From Xanthomonas sp. DAR 80977 (GTDB lineage: Bacteria; Pseudomonadota; Gammaproteobacteria; Xanthomonadales; Xanthomonadaceae): DNA of 64,000 nucleotides. Below the pieces are notes generated by a model that was not told where the DNA came from, did not search any database, and was given only the letters and a program-made list of their open reading frames with translations. Made by a program: the position numbers and the translations under genes. The DNA lies in NCBI RefSeq assembly GCF_041240605.1, contig NZ_CP162487.1, positions 4,099,001 to 4,163,000 of the forward strand. Reading direction: 5' to 3'. Of this stretch, positions 1-11,946 are shown piece by piece (the stretch's first letter is position 1; each line of letters begins with the position of its first letter).

Positions 1-144
1 GCCCGGCCATGCCGGACACGTCGTCGCGCAGCATAGCCGAAGCCGGACGCCGCGGCGTCCGGCCCTGGAGGTCCGATCGGCAAGCGGGGCATCCCGGCGC
101 AGGCCTGGCGCGGCCTGCACCGGAGCGCCCCTGGAACGGCTAAC

Positions 145-1389
145 TCAACGGAACGCGGCGACCGTCGCCTTGGTGTTGACCAGGACGCGCTGGTTGTCGG
201 CAGTGCTGGCATTGCCCATCGGCACGCCGCCGTAGGAAATGTTCGGGTTGGACCAGTAGTTCAGCCGCGGGCAGCTGACCGGGCAGTTGTAGGCCATGAT
301 CGTGCGCCAGCTGTTGCCGTAGCGATAGCCATGGCCGTAGGCGTACGGCGAGGTGCTCGAATCGGTGGCGACGTCGTGGCGCGCGCTCTGCAGGTGGCCG
401 ATCTCGTGGGCGAAGCTGTAGTAGCCGGTGGCGCAGTCCCAGTACACCGCGGCGAACGCGGTGGCCGCGGTCGAGCCGATGCCCGAGGCCAGGCCGCAAT
501 AGCTGGCGTTGTCGATGATCAGCACGCCGACGTCGGCGGCCACGCTGTTGCGCGTGGTGTGGATGCTGTCCATGTAGCCGTCGCTGGTGCCGCGGAAGCG
601 GCTCAGGTCGGTGGTGAAGTCGCCCGACTCGGTATAGCTGGTGGTCTGGTAGCCGGCCAGTTGCATGGTGATGCCGACGTTGCTGTTGGTGTAGCCCTGG
701 TTGGACTCGGCGACCGCCAGCTGCACCAGCGACTGCATGTTGCCGCCGTAGCTGGTCACCGCCTGGTTGGTGGCCACCACCAGCACGCGGATGGTCGCCG
801 GCGAGCCGGACGAGGCGGCGGCGGCGGTGGCGCGGTCGTCGACCACGGACTGCGGCATCTGGATGGTCGGCAGCAGCGCGTACTCGGCCGGATGCTCGGC
901 CGGCATGCGGCTCTCGTCGACCTCGACCAGCACGTGGCCGCCGCCGGCGATCGGGCGCAGGTGGAACAGCGTGCCGTTGCTGCGGATGCTGCCGGTGATG
1001 GTGTCGCCGCTGCGCACCAGGATCGCCGAGTTCAGCGGATCCAGGCCGGAGCGCGCGCGCGCCTTGGCCGCGGCGGCGTTGCCCAGGTTGCCGTACCAGA
1101 TGCTGTTGCCGCCTTCCAGCTGTTCGGTCCTGGTCTGCGTGGCGGTGACGCGCTGGCCCAGCAGGTCCAGTTCCAGCTGCGCCTGCGTGGCGTCCACCGC
1201 GGCGGCGTCCACGCGCACGCTCTGCACCGCGCCGGTGGACGGATTGGCCAGCACGCGACTCAACGCGGGCTCGCCGGGAATGGCCTTGGAAATGTACTGA
1301 CTGCTCTGGAACAGGGGCTTTCCGGCCGCGGAGGCGGAACCGGCGACACACAGGGCAAGCATCGCGGTAAGGCAGCACATCGACTTCAT
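145..1389 (-). CDS. Secreted zinc metalloprotease, peptidyl-Asp metalloendopeptidase-like (M72)
   Basis: The 414-residue protein begins with a signal peptide (cleavage near AGSASAAG, residues 16-23), so it should be exported. The zinc site HEIGHLQSARHD is visible: H328, E329, H332 and a third ligand H338, the spacing of metzincin-type metallopeptidases. The segment before about residue 195 is probably a pro-region and the rest the catalytic domain. The text around the zinc site (GVLIIDNASYCGLAS upstream, YSFAHEIGH) is what I recall for the M72 peptidyl-Asp metalloendopeptidase group; the specificity is inference. It is transcribed alone. A perfect hairpin lies about 80 bp beyond its stop, without a T-tract. 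Confidence 0.85.
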   Translation of the reverse strand: MKSMCCLTAMLALCVAGSASAAGKPLFQSSQYISKAIPGEPALSRVLANPSTGAVQSVRVDAAAVDATQAQLELDLLGQRVTATQTRTEQLEGGNSIWYGNLGNAAAAKARARSGLDPLNSAILVRSGDTITGSIRSNGTLFHLRPIAGGGHVLVEVDESRMPAEHPAEYALLPTIQMPQSVVDDRATAAAASSGSPATIRVLVVATNQAVTSYGGNMQSLVQLAVAESNQGYTNSNVGITMQLAGYQTTSYTESGDFTTDLSRFRGTSDGYMDSIHTTRNSVAADVGVLIIDNASYCGLASGIGSTAATAFAAVYWDCATGYYSFAHEIGHLQSARHDVATDSSTSPYAYGHGYRYGNSWRTIMAYNCPVSCPRLNYWSNPNISYGGVPMGNASTADNQRVLVNTKATVAAFR

Positions 1390-1716
1390 GTCGTACTCCC
1401 AGGGGGTGGTGAGAAGAGACGGAGCGTCGTCCCCTCGCGCGGAAGGCGTCGGGCGCGGCGCACGGGGATTCCGATTAGCCGCTCAGCCGGCATTCAGCGC
1501 AAGCAACAAAACCCACCGCGTTGCCACTCAGAGATGGCCATTCCAGTCCGCGCTGTGATCGCCGTCGATACTTGCGCGGTCGCAGCGCAGGCGCGGCCGC
1601 GGCCGCGGCGTGGGCGCCTCTGCATCGCGCAGCGGCGTGGGATCCGGGAGCAGGAAGACGGCCTCGCCCGCTCGTGCGGCAGGATCGCGTAGCGCTCGCA
1701 ACGGCGGCGCGGCGCC
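1390..1716. other. Intergenic, no gene recognised
   Basis: These 327 bases separate the metalloprotease start from the end of the DUF455 gene. The open frames present are Arg/Ala/Pro-rich and look like GC-rich shadows. The promoter of the metalloprotease must lie in the left part, but I see no convincing -35/-10 pair. Confidence 0.5.
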
Positions 1717-2538
1717 TCAGCCGGCCTGGCGCTGCAACGCCAGCAGCTCGTCCTCGTCGAAGCCGGCCAGCAGCCGCGCCTGCAGGTTGAACGGGCCGTG
1801 CAGATAGCCGCCGGCGTATTCGCGCAGCAGCTCGGCGAAACGGGCGCGCGGCTCGATGCCGGCGCGCGCGCAATACCAGCGGTACCAGCGCGAACCGGCG
1901 GCGACGTGCGCCACTTCCTCGCGCAGGATCAGCTCCAGGATCGCGACGGTGGCGTCGTCACCGAGCGCGCGCAGCTTCACGATCATGCCCGGGGTCACGT
2001 CCAGGCCGCGCGCCTCCAGCACGCGCGGCACCAGCGCCATGCGCGCCAGGCCGTCGTGCGCGGTCTTCTCGCACATCTCCCACAGCCCGTTGTGCGCGGC
2101 GAAATCGCCGTAATCGTGGCCCAGCGCGCGCAGCCGGTCGCGCAGCAACACGAAATGGCGCGCTTCGTCGGCGGCCACCGCCACCCAGTCGGCATAGAAC
2201 GCCTCGGGCAACCCGCGAAAGCGGTACACCGCGTCCCAGGCCAGGTCGATCGCGTTGAGCTCGATGTGCGCGATCGCATGAATGAAGGCGGCGCGGCCGT
2301 CGGCGCTGCCCAGGCCGCGCCGCGGCAGTTCGCGCGGATGCACCAGCAGCGGCCGCGGCGGGCGGCCCGGCATGCGGATCGGATCGGGTTCGCCGGCGTC
2401 CGCCGGCACGCGCAGGGCGCCGGCGGCGAACGCGGCGGCGTAGCGCTGGGTCAGCGCGACCTTGTCCTCGGGCGCGCTGGCGGCCAGGCACAGTCGCGCC
2501 GCTTGCAGCAGGTCCCCGCCGGCGTGCGCGTCGTGCAT
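1717..2538 (-). CDS. DUF455 family ferritin-like protein
   Basis: A 273-residue protein of the DUF455 family, which has a ferritin-like four-helix fold. Metal-ligand-like motifs are seen: HIELNAIDL, an ADEARHF segment and REEVAHV, the ExxH pattern of di-iron ferritin-like proteins. The cellular role is unknown; some relatives are annotated as ferritin-like or tRNA-hydroxylase-like. I chose the ATG at 2538; a TTG 15 bp upstream (2553) is possible and would leave only 7 bp after the purF stop. It is the last gene of the folC-dedD-cvpA-purF run and probably cotranscribed. Confidence 0.8.
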   Translation of the reverse strand: MHDAHAGGDLLQAARLCLAASAPEDKVALTQRYAAAFAAGALRVPADAGEPDPIRMPGRPPRPLLVHPRELPRRGLGSADGRAAFIHAIAHIELNAIDLAWDAVYRFRGLPEAFYADWVAVAADEARHFVLLRDRLRALGHDYGDFAAHNGLWEMCEKTAHDGLARMALVPRVLEARGLDVTPGMIVKLRALGDDATVAILELILREEVAHVAAGSRWYRWYCARAGIEPRARFAELLREYAGGYLHGPFNLQARLLAGFDEDELLALQRQAG

Positions 2539-2560
2539 CCGTGCGTCGCGCAACGCCGCG

Positions 2561-4027
<1,467 letters not shown>

Positions 4028-4055
4028 TTGAACGCTCTCCGCGGCGACTGCGCCG

Positions 4056-4823
4056 CTATTGGGAAGGTGGCCGTGCCTGGCCGTTGGATTCGACCCGTGC
4101 CGGGTCGCTTGCTGCCGGACGCGCCTGCGCCGGGTCGATGTTCGCAGGCAGGACCTGCGTCGGATCGGCACCGGGCTGCGCGGATTGGGCCGCTGGACGC
4201 CCCAGCGCCTTGGACATCATGTCCTGCAGGCCGCTGCCCGACAGGGCATTGCCCAGGGCCGCATTATCGCCTGCCGCGGGCAACTTGCCCAAATCCATCT
4301 GCGACATGTTCATCTGCTGCAGGTTCATCTGCGACATGTTCAGGTCCGGCATCTGCGGCATGCGCCAGTCCGGCAGCTGCGCGCGCATCCAGTGCACGCC
4401 GGGGTTGAGCACCGGCAGCACCACCGACTGGCGCCAGGCCGGCTCGCGGGTCAGCGGGGTGAAGCTCATCAGCAGCACCAGCACCGCGGCGAAGAACCCG
4501 CCGCGCACGGTGCCCAGGCCGAAGCCGAGCGCGCGGTCGGTGCCGGACAGCGCGGTGGCGCGCACCGCGCTGCGGATCACCATGCCGATGATGCCGACCA
4601 CCGCCATCGTCACCACGAAGGTCAGCGCATAGCCGCCCAGGTAGTAGGTCAGGCTCGGCCGCGCGCCGTCGGCCAGCCAGCGCCCGGCGTCGCCGCCGAA
4701 CTGGAAGGTGGCCCAGCCCGACAGCAGCCACGACAGCGTGCCGACCACGATGCCGACGAAGCCGCGCAGGGCGCCGAGCAGCGCCGAGACCAGGATCACC
4801 GTCAGCAGCACCATATCGATCAT
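4056..4823 (-). CDS. cvpA: CvpA family membrane protein
   Basis: An inner-membrane protein of 255 residues. The first 150 or so residues form the CvpA domain, with four hydrophobic helices and the GALRGFVG motif near the start. CvpA was named for its requirement in colicin V production; its molecular function is not settled. The C-terminal third differs from E. coli: residues near 165-195 are a Met/Gln/Asn-rich run of short repeats (MPQMPDLNMSQMNLQ), followed by an Ala/Pro-rich tail. The start at 4823 (MIDMVLLTVILV) begins directly at the first helix; the upstream in-frame extension is Arg-rich and unlikely. It lies between dedD and purF. Confidence 0.9.
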   Translation of the reverse strand: MIDMVLLTVILVSALLGALRGFVGIVVGTLSWLLSGWATFQFGGDAGRWLADGARPSLTYYLGGYALTFVVTMAVVGIIGMVIRSAVRATALSGTDRALGFGLGTVRGGFFAAVLVLLMSFTPLTREPAWRQSVVLPVLNPGVHWMRAQLPDWRMPQMPDLNMSQMNLQQMNMSQMDLGKLPAAGDNAALGNALSGSGLQDMMSKALGRPAAQSAQPGADPTQVLPANIDPAQARPAASDPARVESNGQARPPSQ

Positions 4824-4920
4824 GCGCGCCTCCCGCGGCCGCACTGCGCCATGGCGGCGCCAGCGCGCCGCGGTTCCCTTCCCTGGTACATGCTTGCGAC
4901 TCCGCGGGCCGGGGCCCGGT

Positions 4921-5967
4921 TCAAGGGTGTGGACGTACCATACCGCTGATGCCGACCTTGGCGGCGACCTGCGCGCGCAGCTGCTCGGCATCGGCGCGAT
5001 TGGCGACCGGGCCGACCCGCACCCGGTTCAAGGCGCCCTTGTCGGTGCGTACCTGTTCGACGAAGGCGCTGAAGCCGGCGGCGCGGACCTTGTCGCGCAG
5101 GGCGTTGGCATCCTCGGCCTTGGCGAAGGCACCCAGTTGCACGGCGAAGCCGGTGCCCGCCGCGGCCGGCACGCTTGGCACGCTCGGGGCCGGCTTGGCC
5201 GCCGCGACCGGGGCCGGTGTCGCGGCCGGCTTGGCCGGCTCGGGCTTGGCCGGTTCAGGCTTCGGCGTCGCGGCGACCGGCGGCTTGGCCGCGGCAGGGG
5301 CCGGCTTGGCCGGCTCCGGCGGCAGGGTTTCGGTCTTGGCCGGCGCCGCGGCCGCGGCCGGCGTCGCGGCGGCGGCCACCGCGGACGTGCTCGGCGCGTC
5401 CAGGGTCACCACCTGCGCGTTGACGTCGTTGCGCACCTTCACCGCCTGCAGGCGCACCGACTCGGCCTGGGCGCGGTCGGCGTAGGGGCCGATGCGCACG
5501 CGCCAGGCCTGGCGCCCGCCGATCGTGGCCGCCTCGCGGAAGCCGGGCAGTTGCGCCTGCTTGAGCCGCGCGATCACCGCATCGGCGTCGGCCTGGGTGG
5601 AATAGGCGCCGAAATTGACCGCGTAGTTGCCGGCGGCCACGGTCGGCGGCAGCGGCTGCGCGGCGCTGCCGGCCGCGGCCGGGGTGGCCAGGTCGGCGGC
5701 ATCGGGGTTGTCCTGCACCGGCGCCGGCGTCGCGGCCGGCGCGCTGGCCATGCCCACGGCACCGCCGCTGGGCGCGTCGCCCGGGGTCACCAGCGGCAAC
5801 TCGCGGGTCTGGAACTGGCCGTCGGCCGGCGCGTCCGGGGCCTTCAGCGGGACATTGGCGACGCCGCTGTCGGGCGCGGGGCCCTTGACCAGCATCGGCA
5901 GGAAGATCACGGCGAGCGCCACCAGGACAAGGGCGCCAATCAGTCGCTGTTTCAGGACGGTATCCAC
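4921..5967 (-). CDS. dedD: DedD-like SPOR-domain protein with two SPOR domains
   Basis: Expected to be a cell-division protein anchored in the inner membrane. A single transmembrane helix (about residues 8-27) is followed by a Pro/Ala-rich periplasmic region. SPOR domains bind denuded septal peptidoglycan. Two are visible, at about 113-188 (YAVNFGAYST...RVRIGPY) and 269-348 (FAVQLGAFAK...RVRVGPV), separated by an Ala/Pro/Lys/Glu-rich linker. E. coli DedD has only one. The length (348) is therefore larger than the usual 220. Position between folC and cvpA supports the assignment. Confidence 0.88.
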   Translation of the reverse strand: MDTVLKQRLIGALVLVALAVIFLPMLVKGPAPDSGVANVPLKAPDAPADGQFQTRELPLVTPGDAPSGGAVGMASAPAATPAPVQDNPDAADLATPAAAGSAAQPLPPTVAAGNYAVNFGAYSTQADADAVIARLKQAQLPGFREAATIGGRQAWRVRIGPYADRAQAESVRLQAVKVRNDVNAQVVTLDAPSTSAVAAAATPAAAAAPAKTETLPPEPAKPAPAAAKPPVAATPKPEPAKPEPAKPAATPAPVAAAKPAPSVPSVPAAAGTGFAVQLGAFAKAEDANALRDKVRAAGFSAFVEQVRTDKGALNRVRVGPVANRADAEQLRAQVAAKVGISGMVRPHP

Positions 5968-6036
5968 GGAAAGCTTAGGGGGGCGGCATGGCGGAGTGCC
6001 GCAGCGATTATAAGGTCGGGCCGGCGGCGGGCGGGG

Positions 6037-7296
6037 TCAGCCGGCTGAATGCAGCCAGTGCAAGGCGTCGGCGGCGGTGTGGAACGAGCCGAACACCAGC
6101 ACCCGGTCGCCCGGCCGCGCCTGCGCCAGGGCCTGCTGCAGCGCCTGCGCCACGCTGTCGGCGACCACGCCTGCGGCCGCGTCGGTGCCGGCCAGGCGCG
6201 CCTGCAACTGCGCGCCGCTCTGGCCGCGTGCACCGGACAGCCCGGCCAGGTGCCAGGCATCGACCTGTCCGGCCAGCGCCCGCACCACGCCGGCCGCGTC
6301 CTTGTCGGCCAGCGCCGCGAACACCGCGCGGGTGGCGCCGGCGCAGGGCTGCGCCTGCAGCGCCGTCGTCAGTTCGCGCGCGGCCTGCGGGTTGTGGCCG
6401 ACGTCGACCAGCACCTCCACCCCGTCGCGCACGAACGGCTGCAGCCGCCCGCGCAGCTGCGCGGCGGCGATGCCCTCGGCATAGGCGGTGCGCGGCAAGG
6501 TCCTGCGCAGCGCGCGCAACGCGGCGATGGCGGTGGCGGCGTTGGCGCGCTGCACCGGCGCGCGCAGCTGCGGCCACGGCAGCTCCAGCTCGGTGCCGAC
6601 GTCGCGCCAGCGCCAGTGTTCGGCGTCGATCGGCTCGTGGAAGAAATCGCTGCCGGCGCGGATCGCGTTGGCGCCGATCGCATAGGCGCGGCGCAGCACG
6701 CTCGACGGCGGATCGATCTCGCCCAGCACCAGCGGCTTCCACGGCCGCGCGATGCCGGCCTTCTCCGCGCCGATCGCCTCGCGGTCCGCGCCCAGCCAGT
6801 CGGTGTGGTCGATGTCGACGGTGGTGATCACCGCCACGTCGGCGTCGACCAGGTTCACCGCATCCAGGCGCCCGCCCAGTCCCACTTCCAGCACCGCCAG
6901 GTCCAGCTCGGCCTGCTGGAACAGCCACAGCGCCGCCAGCGTGCCGTATTCGAAATAGGTCAGCGGGGTGTCGCCGCGCGCGGCCTCCACCGCCTCGAAG
7001 CCGGCCACCAGCTGCGCATCGCCGGCCTCCTGCCCGCCGACGCGCACGCGCTCGTTGTAGCGCAGCAGGTGCGGCGAGGTGTAGCCGCCCACCGTCCAGC
7101 CGCCGGCGCGCGCGATCGCCTCGACGAAGGCCACGGTCGAGCCCTTGCCATTGGTGCCGCCGACGGTGACGACCTTCTTCGCCGGCCGGGTCAGGCCCAT
7201 GCGCACGGACACCGCGCGCACGCGCTCCAGGCCCATCGCGATGTCCTGCGGGTGCTGCTGCTCGATGTAGGCGAGCCATTCGGGGAGGGTTTTCAT
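6037..7296 (-). CDS. folC: Bifunctional dihydrofolate synthase / folylpolyglutamate synthase
   Basis: Adds glutamate to dihydropteroate and to tetrahydrofolates in folate synthesis. The ATP-binding loop GGTNGKGST lies at residues 46-54; the ligase domain continues with VDIDHTDWLG and EKAGIARP, and a C-terminal domain starts near the VLVDVGHNPQAA motif. Length is 419 from the ATG at 7296 (MKTLPEWLAYIE), the start I prefer on family likeness; a GTG at 7323 would add nine residues. It is the first gene of the folC-dedD-cvpA-purF block. No accD lies upstream, unlike in E. coli. Confidence 0.95.
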   Translation of the reverse strand: MKTLPEWLAYIEQQHPQDIAMGLERVRAVSVRMGLTRPAKKVVTVGGTNGKGSTVAFVEAIARAGGWTVGGYTSPHLLRYNERVRVGGQEAGDAQLVAGFEAVEAARGDTPLTYFEYGTLAALWLFQQAELDLAVLEVGLGGRLDAVNLVDADVAVITTVDIDHTDWLGADREAIGAEKAGIARPWKPLVLGEIDPPSSVLRRAYAIGANAIRAGSDFFHEPIDAEHWRWRDVGTELELPWPQLRAPVQRANAATAIAALRALRRTLPRTAYAEGIAAAQLRGRLQPFVRDGVEVLVDVGHNPQAARELTTALQAQPCAGATRAVFAALADKDAAGVVRALAGQVDAWHLAGLSGARGQSGAQLQARLAGTDAAAGVVADSVAQALQQALAQARPGDRVLVFGSFHTAADALHWLHSAG

Positions 7297-7323
7297 CTGC
7301 TCGACTCGATTCGACTGATGCAC

Positions 7324-7658
7324 CGGTAGCGGTCAGAGCGCCAGGGCTTTGCTTTGCATTTGCTTTGGCTTCCGAGAGTCCCGTGAGGCACGGCAAGCCG
7401 AGCGGACGAAAACCCCGAAGGGGCGGCGCGCACGACGCGCGCCGTTTTTCGACGGCACATGGATGTGCCGCCGAAAAATGTCCGGTCGGCTTGCGCACCC
7501 GGAGCGCGCAGCGCGGAGGGCGTGCCGCCCGGGTGTGCTTTCTTTTGGTTACTTTTCTTTGCACAAGCAAAGAAAAGTGACTCGCGCGTCAAGCGCGAAA
7601 GCACTTGATTGTGCCTTTGCATCACATCAGCACACCATCGGGAACGAATCGGGAAGAC
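7324..7658. repeat. Non-coding interspersed repeat with nested dyads
   Basis: This stretch carries no convincing gene but strong structure. A 12-bp perfect inverted repeat (7551-7562 with 7567-7578, arm acttttctttgc) has a 4-base loop. A 16-bp inverted repeat with one mismatch (7445-7460 with 7463-7478) includes cggcacat/atgtgccg. A GC palindrome lies near 7421-7440. From memory, near-identical tracts (ttggttacttttctttgc...gcaaagaaaagt) recur between genes in xanthomonads and pseudomonads; that is recall, not a search. It separates folC from the histidine phosphatase gene. Confidence 0.6.
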
Positions 7659-8303
7659 TTACAGGGCCCGATGCTTGGCCTCGCCGAAGAACGGCGTATG
7701 GTGCGCGCAGTCGTTCAGCCGCACCACTTCCAGGTGCTCCACATCCGGGCCTTCCAGCAGGTTCAGCGTGGTCGGCGCCTGGCGGAAGCTCCACAGCTTG
7801 GCGATCGGCAGGCCCAGCACCCGGCACAGGATCACCCGGTTGACCGCATCGTGCGCCACCACCAGCAAGGTGTCGTCCTCGCCCAGACCCTCGGCGGCGC
7901 GGGTCAGGCCGCGCCAGGAGCGGTCCAGCACCTGGCGCAGCGACTCGCCGCCCGGCATCAGCACCGTGTCCGGCTCCTCGCGCCAGGCGCGCAGCCGCGC
8001 CGGATCCTTGTCGTTGATCTCGCTGGCGAGCAGGCCTTCCCATTCGCCGTGGGCGATCTCCTGCAGGTCCGGATCGGTCAGCAGCATCGCCTCGCGCTGC
8101 GCGCCCAGCGCGTAGCGCGCCGTGCTCTGCGCGCGCGACAGCGGCGAGGCCACCGCGCGGGTCAGCGGCACCTCGCGCAGCCGGGCACCGAGGGCCTGCG
8201 CCTGCGCTTCGCCGACCGGCGACAACGCGATGTCGATCTGGCCCTGGTAGCGGCCTTCGGCGTTCCACGGGGTTTCGCCGTGACGAGCGAGCAGGATGCG
8301 CAT
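7659..8303 (-). CDS. Histidine phosphatase family protein (phosphoglycerate mutase-like)
   Basis: A cytosolic phosphatase-fold protein of 214 residues. The N-terminal MRILLARHGETPWN holds the catalytic RHG histidine (residue 8), and a second histidine is in LLVVAHDAVNR. The sequence is of the GpmB / alpha-ribazole phosphatase kind. Substrate cannot be told from sequence; a phosphoglycerate mutase label would be over-precise. It stands alone between the dyad repeat and the S46 peptidase gene. Confidence 0.88.
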   Translation of the reverse strand: MRILLARHGETPWNAEGRYQGQIDIALSPVGEAQAQALGARLREVPLTRAVASPLSRAQSTARYALGAQREAMLLTDPDLQEIAHGEWEGLLASEINDKDPARLRAWREEPDTVLMPGGESLRQVLDRSWRGLTRAAEGLGEDDTLLVVAHDAVNRVILCRVLGLPIAKLWSFRQAPTTLNLLEGPDVEHLEVVRLNDCAHHTPFFGEAKHRAL

Positions 8304-8472
8304 GCGGTGGAATTCCGTTGGGGGAGAGGTTCCCGTCTCGCGAGCGAAAACGGAGCGGCATGATACCTGCTCCGTCGCCGGAAACCCCCGAACCGCATCC
8401 CGCTCCGGTGCCGCCGCGTTTAGCGGCGGGCAGGCCGCGCGGCGGCGGCCCTGGCCGCCGCCTGCCCTGGCG

Positions 8473-10626
<2,154 letters not shown>

Positions 10627-10645
10627 CGAATGGATTCCTTCGCGA

Positions 10646-10672
10646 CTAACGTTAGACAGTCGTTAGATTGTA
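10646..10672 (-). promoter_or_regulatory. Putative promoter with heptamer direct repeat, S46 peptidase gene
   Basis: On the minus strand a -10-like TACAAT (10667-10672) is followed by two copies of TCTAACG one helical turn (11 bp) apart; the second continues into the palindrome CTAACGTTAG (10646-10655). The repeats would cover the transcription start, where a repressor could act. No -35 of note. Confidence 0.4.
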
Positions 10673-10749
10673 ACGAATGCAACCGATGCCGCGACCGTGA
10701 CCAACGGCACCCCGCACGCGCCGCAACATGGCCGCGTCCGCGGCCGGCT

Positions 10750-10755
10750 TATACT
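10750..10755 (+). promoter_or_regulatory. Putative -10 box of tdh
   Basis: TATACT lies 38-50 bp before the possible tdh start codons, in an otherwise GC-rich stretch. The matching -35 region is weak. Confidence 0.35.
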
Positions 10756-10799
10756 TCGCGCCCTCTCAACCCGAGTCTTGCACCGCCATGGCGCAAACA

Positions 10800-11819
10800 A
10801 TGAAGGCGCTGGTCAAGCGCGACGCAGCCAAGGGCATCTGGCTGGAACAGGTGCCGGTGCCGGTGCCCGGCCCCAACGAAGTGCTGATCAAGCTGGAGAA
10901 GACCGCGATCTGCGGCACCGACCTGCACATCTACCTGTGGGACGAGTGGAGCCAGCGCACCATCAAGCCCGGCCTGACCATCGGCCACGAGTTCGTCGGC
11001 CGCATCGCCGAACTCGGCTCGGCGGTCAGCGGCTACCAGGTCGGCCAACGCGTCTCGGCCGAAGGCCACATCGTCTGCGGCCACTGCCGCAACTGCCGCG
11101 GCGGCCGCCCGCACCTGTGCCCGAACACGGTCGGCATCGGCGTCAACGTCAACGGCGCCTTCGCCGAATACATGGTGATGCCGGCCTCCAACCTGTGGCC
11201 GATCCCGGACCAGATCCCGTCCGAGCTGGCCGCGTTCTTCGACCCCTACGGCAACGCCGCGCACTGCGCGCTGGAGTTCGACGTGATCGGCGAGGACGTG
11301 CTGATCACCGGCGCCGGCCCGATCGGCATCATCGCCGCCGGCATCTGCAAGCACATCGGCGCGCGCAACGTGGTGGTCACCGACGTCAACGACTTCCGCC
11401 TCAAGCTCGCCGCCGACATGGGCGCCACCCGCGTGGTCAACGTCGCCAACACCTCGCTGAAGGAGGTGATGGCCGACCTGCACATGGAAGGCTTCGACGT
11501 GGGCCTGGAGATGAGCGGCAACCCGCGCGCGTTCAACGACATGCTCGACTGCATGTACCACGGCGGCAAGATCGCCATGCTCGGCATCATGCCGCGCGGC
11601 GCCGGGTGCGACTGGGACAAGATCATCTTCAAGGGCCTGACCGTGCAGGGCATCTACGGCCGCAAGATGTACGAGACCTGGTACAAGATGACCCAGCTGG
11701 TGCTGTCCGGCTTCCCGCTCGGCAAGGTGCTGACCCACCAGCTGACCATCGACGAGTTCCAGAAGGGCTTCGACCTGATGGAGGAAGGCAAGGCCGGCAA
11801 GGTGGTGCTGAGCTGGTGA
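10800..11819 (+). CDS. tdh: L-threonine 3-dehydrogenase
   Basis: Oxidises L-threonine to 2-amino-3-ketobutyrate with NAD+; Kbl (encoded at 17.1 kb) then splits that product to glycine and acetyl-CoA. Zinc medium-chain dehydrogenase features are clear: catalytic zinc ligands in AICGTDLHIY and GHEFVGR, the structural-zinc cysteines in CGHCRNCRGGRPHLC, and a nucleotide-binding segment LITGAGPIGIIAA. From MKALVKRD the length is 339, matching the family (E. coli 341). An ATG four codons upstream (10788) is also possible; neither has a clear SD. Single gene, ending at a bidirectional terminator. Confidence 0.95.
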   Translation: MKALVKRDAAKGIWLEQVPVPVPGPNEVLIKLEKTAICGTDLHIYLWDEWSQRTIKPGLTIGHEFVGRIAELGSAVSGYQVGQRVSAEGHIVCGHCRNCRGGRPHLCPNTVGIGVNVNGAFAEYMVMPASNLWPIPDQIPSELAAFFDPYGNAAHCALEFDVIGEDVLITGAGPIGIIAAGICKHIGARNVVVTDVNDFRLKLAADMGATRVVNVANTSLKEVMADLHMEGFDVGLEMSGNPRAFNDMLDCMYHGGKIAMLGIMPRGAGCDWDKIIFKGLTVQGIYGRKMYETWYKMTQLVLSGFPLGKVLTHQLTIDEFQKGFDLMEEGKAGKVVLSW

Positions 11820-11897
11820 CGCCTGGCGCGGCGGCGGCGATGCCGCCCGCTGCGCCGCCGGGGCATGCGTCTCGGCCGGCCTGGCGAGCATGCAAAA

Positions 11898-11925
11898 AAG
11901 AAGGGCGCCGCAAGGCGCCCTTCTT
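11898..11925. terminator. Bidirectional terminator between tdh and porin gene
   Basis: A 12-bp perfect stem (arm aagaagggcgcc, 4-base loop) preceded by an A-run and followed by a T-rich stretch. It lies between two convergent genes and can serve both. Confidence 0.8.
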
Positions 11926-11946
11926 CGTTCACGACGGTGCAGCGGA

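Noticed and set aside
42..63. Perfect hairpin (gccggacgcc/ggcgtccggc) near the left edge as terminator
   Set aside because: It has no T-tract in either direction, and its distance from the metalloprotease stop is about 80 bp, so I only mention it.
7349..7843. Open frames through the dyad repeat between folC and the phosphatase gene
   Set aside because: Frames like these recur wherever such repeats occur; the DNA palindromes explain the sequence better than a protein.
10749..11891. Minus-strand open frame opposite tdh
   Set aside because: It is the antisense of a clear tdh gene and has a shadow-type composition (His/Gln/Val/Ala-rich) with no domain.
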